9,690 nt of DNA, from assembly GCA_031421855.1 (NCBI GenBank), contig JANOPN010000140.1, positions 1-9,690 of the forward strand. Direction: 5' to 3'. The number at the start of each line of letters is the position of its first letter. The stretch's first letter is position 1. This DNA is from JAAFHN01 sp031421855 (GTDB taxonomy: Bacteria > Pseudomonadota > Gammaproteobacteria > Burkholderiales > Burkholderiaceae_C). Below are positions 6,913-9,690 of this stretch, in pieces. The position numbers were made by a program, and so were the translations under genes. A model generated the notes under the pieces. That model saw nothing but the letters and a program-made list of their open reading frames with translations, ran no database searches and was not told the origin of the DNA.

Positions 6913-7409
6913 AAGTGCTCGACCTGCGATGCGGCAATGCCCATGTGTTTGAAGGCTGGTTTGGCAGTGAGGCTGATTTTCAAGACCAGTTGGCTCGCAA
7001 ACTGGTGTCGTGCCCTGTTTGCGCCGATGAGCACATCACCAAGGTGTTGACCGCCGCCCGCTTGAACTTGAGCGGCGAGCGCGAGCCCTCACGAGACAAA
7101 GCCTCTGAGGTCGCAGCTGATTCGACGTCCGATAGTCGGGCAGTCGTACCGCTGCAATCTGCCCCGTCGCCGCAATTGCCTGCCGAGCTGCAAAGCCAGC
7201 TCATGCAAATCGTCAAGCATGTGATGGATAACACCGAAGATGTGGGCAACCAGTTCGCCGACGAAGCCCGGCGCATTCACTACGGCGAAAGCGATGGGCG
7301 AAGCATCCGAGGGCAAGCCACTCGAGACGAGGCGCTTGAGCTGATCGACGAGGGCATCGACGTGATGAGCCTCAACCTACCAGACCACTTCAAAGGCACT
7401 TTGCAGTGA
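6909..7409 (+). CDS. DUF1178 family protein
   Basis: A 166-residue soluble protein of unknown function. The N-terminus M-K-V-L-D-L-R-C-G-N-A-H-V-F-E-G-W-F and the following C-P-V-C are hallmarks of DUF1178 as I recall it. C8, H12, C35 and C38 could form a zinc-ribbon-like metal site, but this is inferred from spacing only. After the hydrophobic A-A-R-L-N-L there is a polar, low-complexity linker (about residues 56-93). A helical conserved C-terminal part follows, with D-E-A-R-R-I-H-Y-G-E and I-R-G-Q-A-T. The gene begins in an ATGA overlap with the Nudix gene, so the two are probably translationally coupled. It is the last gene of the rightward unit. An in-frame extension to 6696 would lie inside the Nudix gene and is not supported. 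Confidence 0.9.
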   Translation: MKVLDLRCGNAHVFEGWFGSEADFQDQLARKLVSCPVCADEHITKVLTAARLNLSGEREPSRDKASEVAADSTSDSRAVVPLQSAPSPQLPAELQSQLMQIVKHVMDNTEDVGNQFADEARRIHYGESDGRSIRGQATRDEALELIDEGIDVMSLNLPDHFKGTLQ

Positions 7410-7424
7410 TGTTTGGGCGGATTT

Positions 7425-7447
7425 AGAGGCTTTTGACCTCTTGGTCA
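7425..7447. terminator. weak hairpin(s) in the convergent gap
   Basis: Between the convergent DUF1178 and PAP2 genes there are two mutually exclusive 5-bp stems: AGAGG (7425-7429) with CCTCT (7437-7441), and TGACC (7434-7438) with GGTCA (7443-7447) around a 4-base loop. Neither is followed by a T-tract on either strand, so intrinsic termination is doubtful. The position is right for a shared terminator, but the sequence evidence is weak. Confidence 0.2.
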
Positions 7448-7468
7448 CCGGATTCATTGGGTTTGATG

Positions 7469-8158
7469 CTATTGTTTTTGACGGCTTGAACGGCGAGTGC
7501 GCCACGTCGACTCAATCCCCATGCAGATTGCGTGCAGCGCCCAAGCTCCCGCGCAGCACAGCCAAGCAGACCACAGGGTGTGACTCATGAAGTGAGCGCC
7601 GCGAATTTGTTGGGCGATGCCCAAGGCGATGCCGACAAACAGCGTCAATGCGAATGCGTTGCGAGCGGCCGATTGGTCATGAGCTTGTAGCCAAAACGCG
7701 ACCGAAAAAAAGCAAAACCCCGTGACCGCATGACCGCCCGGGAAACAGCCGCCAATGCTGCTGTACCGAGAATCAGTGAAGTCCCAGTGCGAGATGTAGG
7801 GCATGTCGGAGCCGAATTCGATCAAATCCCACGGGCAGGCTGATTCTGAGATTGCTTTGAACGCCGGAACAATGATGGCGACCATGACGATGTTGATGAA
7901 CATCAGCGCCCGATGTCGGCGTGGCAATTTCTGGAATACCCCCTGGGGCCAGGCGATGTTGATCGCCAAGACAACGAGCAAAAAGACCGCAGTTTGTTTG
8001 GCTTGGCCATACAGCAACACGTCGTACACCGGGTGATCGCGCAGTGCGAAGCCGGCGCTGGAGCCAAACCACTGGGCCATTGGCATGTCCCAGCCGCTGC
8101 CGTCAAACAGCATGACGGCCAAAAGTGCGACCAAGAGTGGGTTGCCCCAGCGCGTCAT
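7469..8158 (-). CDS. PAP2-superfamily membrane phosphatase
   Basis: Predicted inner-membrane phosphatase of 229 residues, with several hydrophobic helices (about 6-18, 56-70, 85-100, 144-158, 168-182 and 195-213). The three PAP2 signature regions are present in variant form. K101-x6-C108-P109-W-D-L stands for K-x6-R-P. F139-P-G-G-H143 stands for P-S-G-H. Q183-x5-H189-x3-H193, within I-R-G-A-H-F-M-S-H, stands for S-R-x5-H-x3-D. I recall C-P-W-D-L and R-G-A-H-F-x-S-H as features of a recognised bacterial PAP2 subgroup, so the gene is probably active rather than degenerate. Likely substrates are lipid phosphates such as lipid A, undecaprenyl pyrophosphate or phosphatidylglycerol phosphate; the sequence does not decide. 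The ATG at 8158 follows the ABC exporter stop by four bases without a clear Shine-Dalgarno, which suggests coupling. A longer reading to 8404 would overlap the exporter out of frame. Confidence 0.87.
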   Translation of the reverse strand: MTRWGNPLLVALLAVMLFDGSGWDMPMAQWFGSSAGFALRDHPVYDVLLYGQAKQTAVFLLVVLAINIAWPQGVFQKLPRRHRALMFINIVMVAIIVPAFKAISESACPWDLIEFGSDMPYISHWDFTDSRYSSIGGCFPGGHAVTGFCFFSVAFWLQAHDQSAARNAFALTLFVGIALGIAQQIRGAHFMSHTLWSAWLCCAGAWALHAICMGIESTWRTRRSSRQKQ

Positions 8159-8162
8159 CGAG

Positions 8163-9690
8163 TTAGGCGTTTTGCGTGAATTGCAGGCTGGCCAGTTGCG
8201 CGTAGGTGCCGCCCTTGGCAACCAATTGCGCGTGCGTGCCAATCTCGACGATTTGGCCCGCGTCGAGCACGACGATGCGGTCAGCGCGTTGCACGGTTGC
8301 CAGCCGGTGGGCAATGACCAAGGTGGTGCGCTGCGGCTGCCCGCTGGACGTGCCCATGGCGTTTTCGAGCGCGGCCTGCACCATGCGCTCGCTTTCAGCG
8401 TCAAGCGCGCTGGTGGCTTCGTCTAGCAGGAGAATCGGTGCGTTTTTGAGTATGGCCCGAGCGATGGCGATGCGTTGGCGTTGCCCGCCACTGAGTCGCA
8501 CGCCGCGTTCGCCCAAAAACGTGTCGTACCCTTGCGGCAGGGCGCTCAAAAAATCGTCTGCAAAGGCGGCTTTTGCAGCCGTGACGACTTCGCTCAAGCT
8601 TGCGTTGGGTCGGCCGTAGCGGATGTTGTCCAGAGCGCTGCACGAAAAAATCACCGAGTCTTGGCTGACAACGGCCAACTGGTCGCGCAACTCGTTGAGT
8701 CGCAGTGACTCGATGCCCATGCCACTCAGCCTGACCTGACCGCTGGCGGGTTCGTAAAACCGCTGCAACAGTTGGAACACGGTGGTTTTGCCAGCGCCGC
8801 TTGCGCCAACCAAGGCAACCGTTTCACCACGGCGCACGGTGAGGCTGAAGTTTTGCAAGGCTTTGACTTGCGGTCGCGACGGGTAGTTGAATTCGATCGA
8901 ATCAAAAATAATAGCGTCCGAGTCAATGAATCCGGTGACCAAAGAGCTATTTGGCATCAAAATGTCGGTTTTTGGCAGGCTGAGTGCTTGTTTGGGCTCT
9001 TGTACGGGTGAGCGCGAGTGCAGGAGTTCCATGAGGCGCTCGGTTGCACCGGCGGCGCGTTGAACGTCGCCGTAAACCTCGCCCAAGACAGCAAATGCGC
9101 TGGCCAAAATGATCACAAACACGACCGTTTGCCCCAAGTGCCCGGCGCTGATTCGCCCTTGAGCAACTGCCTGCGTGCCGGTGAAAAGGCCGTAGAGCAA
9201 CGCGGCAGATGTGGCGATGATGATGAACGCGACCAAAAAGGCGCGGGTTCGGGTGCGGCGCTCGGCGGTGCCGAATGCGAGCTCGGACGCCTGAGCGAAG
9301 CGACTCGCTTCGCGGTCTTCTGCGCTGTAGCTTTGCACCGTGAGTGTGGCGTTGAGCACCTCGCTTGCCATCGCCGATGTGTCAGCCACGCGGTCTTGGC
9401 TCGCACGACTGAGCTTGCGCACGCGGCGGCCAAACCACAACGCGGGCAGCACAATCAACACCAAAATACCCAGAACTTGGGTCATGACATACGGGTTGGT
9501 CACGATCAAGGCGACCAATGCGCCGGTGCCCATGACAACATTGCGCAAGCCCATCGACAGGGACGAGCCGACAACGGTTTGCACCAGCGTGGTGTCCGCA
9601 GTGAGGCGAGAGAGCACTTCGCCGGTTTGGGTGGTTTCAAAAAACTGCGGGCTCATGCGCAACACATGCTTATAGACTGCGTTGCGAACA
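8163..9690 (-). CDS. ABC exporter, fused permease and ATPase (MsbA-related), 5' partial
   Basis: Half-transporter of the ABCB/MsbA type: a membrane domain followed by a nucleotide-binding domain, expected to work as a homodimer in the inner membrane. The frame stays open to the window edge (V-R-N-A-V-Y-K-H-V-L-R-M upstream of 9654), so the first membrane helices lie outside; 508 residues are visible. Later membrane helices can be seen. The ATPase domain is complete: Walker A G-A-S-G-A-G-K-T-T (8781-8807), Q-loop Gln (8661-8663), signature L-S-G-G-Q-R-Q-R (8472-8495), Walker B and D-loop I-L-L-L-D-E-A-T-S-A-L-D (8400-8435), and H-loop His (8307-8309). The stretch F-F-E-T-T-Q-T-G-E-V-L-S-R-L and the F-G-R-R-V-R-K-L-S-R region resemble the MsbA-related subfamily rather than MsbA itself (from memory). 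The exported substrate is unknown. The PAP2 gene follows after 4 bases. Confidence 0.92.
   Translation of the reverse strand, partial: VRNAVYKHVLRMSPQFFETTQTGEVLSRLTADTTLVQTVVGSSLSMGLRNVVMGTGALVALIVTNPYVMTQVLGILVLIVLPALWFGRRVRKLSRASQDRVADTSAMASEVLNATLTVQSYSAEDREASRFAQASELAFGTAERRTRTRAFLVAFIIIATSAALLYGLFTGTQAVAQGRISAGHLGQTVVFVIILASAFAVLGEVYGDVQRAAGATERLMELLHSRSPVQEPKQALSLPKTDILMPNSSLVTGFIDSDAIIFDSIEFNYPSRPQVKALQNFSLTVRRGETVALVGASGAGKTTVFQLLQRFYEPASGQVRLSGMGIESLRLNELRDQLAVVSQDSVIFSCSALDNIRYGRPNASLSEVVTAAKAAFADDFLSALPQGYDTFLGERGVRLSGGQRQRIAIARAILKNAPILLLDEATSALDAESERMVQAALENAMGTSSGQPQRTTLVIAHRLATVQRADRIVVLDAGQIVEIGTHAQLVAKGGTYAQLASLQFTQNA

Noticed and set aside
8159..8404. N-terminal extension of the PAP2 protein
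   Set aside because: The extension reads the ABC transporter out of frame, giving an Arg/Ser/Pro-rich peptide without PAP2 character. The ATG at 8158 is followed by a normal hydrophobic N-terminus.

Overview
The window looks like a chromosomal segment of a betaproteobacterium, most likely order Burkholderiales. The reasons are a NuoL of about 680 residues with a His/Asp-rich loop, and the order nuoN - DUF2818 - Nudix hydrolase - DUF1178 at the end of the nuo operon. That order is familiar to me from this group; I recalled it and did not search. Base composition is moderately GC-rich, with frequent TTG leucine codons. Genus cannot be assigned from this sequence.

Region 1 (1-5923, + strand) is the distal part of the respiratory complex I operon: nuoJ (5' end cut off by the window), nuoK, nuoL, nuoM and nuoN. 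These encode inner-membrane subunits of the proton-pumping arm. The genes are tightly packed: nuoJ/nuoK share an ATGA, and the next gaps are 4, 51 and 13 bases. The membrane Glu and Lys residues expected for proton translocation are visible in NuoK, NuoL, NuoM and NuoN.

Region 2 (5951-7409, + strand) looks like a continuation of the same transcription unit. It holds a small three-helix membrane protein (DUF2818), an ADP-ribose-pyrophosphatase-like Nudix hydrolase and a DUF1178 protein with a possible metal-binding Cys/His set. DUF2818 and the Nudix gene share one base (TGATG), and the Nudix and DUF1178 genes overlap by four (ATGA). The most unusual observation in the window is here. The Nudix catalytic box is interrupted by about 22 extra residues, largely (G-A-V/L-P)n, encoded by degenerate 12-bp tandem repeats; all the consensus catalytic residues remain on either side.

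Region 3 (7469-9690, - strand) is convergent with the nuo operon. It holds an MsbA-related ABC half-exporter (5' end outside the window) followed after 4 bases by a PAP2-superfamily membrane phosphatase with variant signature motifs. The pairing suggests a role in handling envelope lipids, but that is inference. The 59-base convergent gap holds only weak hairpins.

No RNA genes, insertion sequences, CRISPR arrays, attachment sites or replication origins were seen, and no gene-free stretch exceeds 60 bases. Apart from the Nudix insertion, the poorly characterised operon tail and the ABC/PAP2 pair, this is an ordinary housekeeping region.
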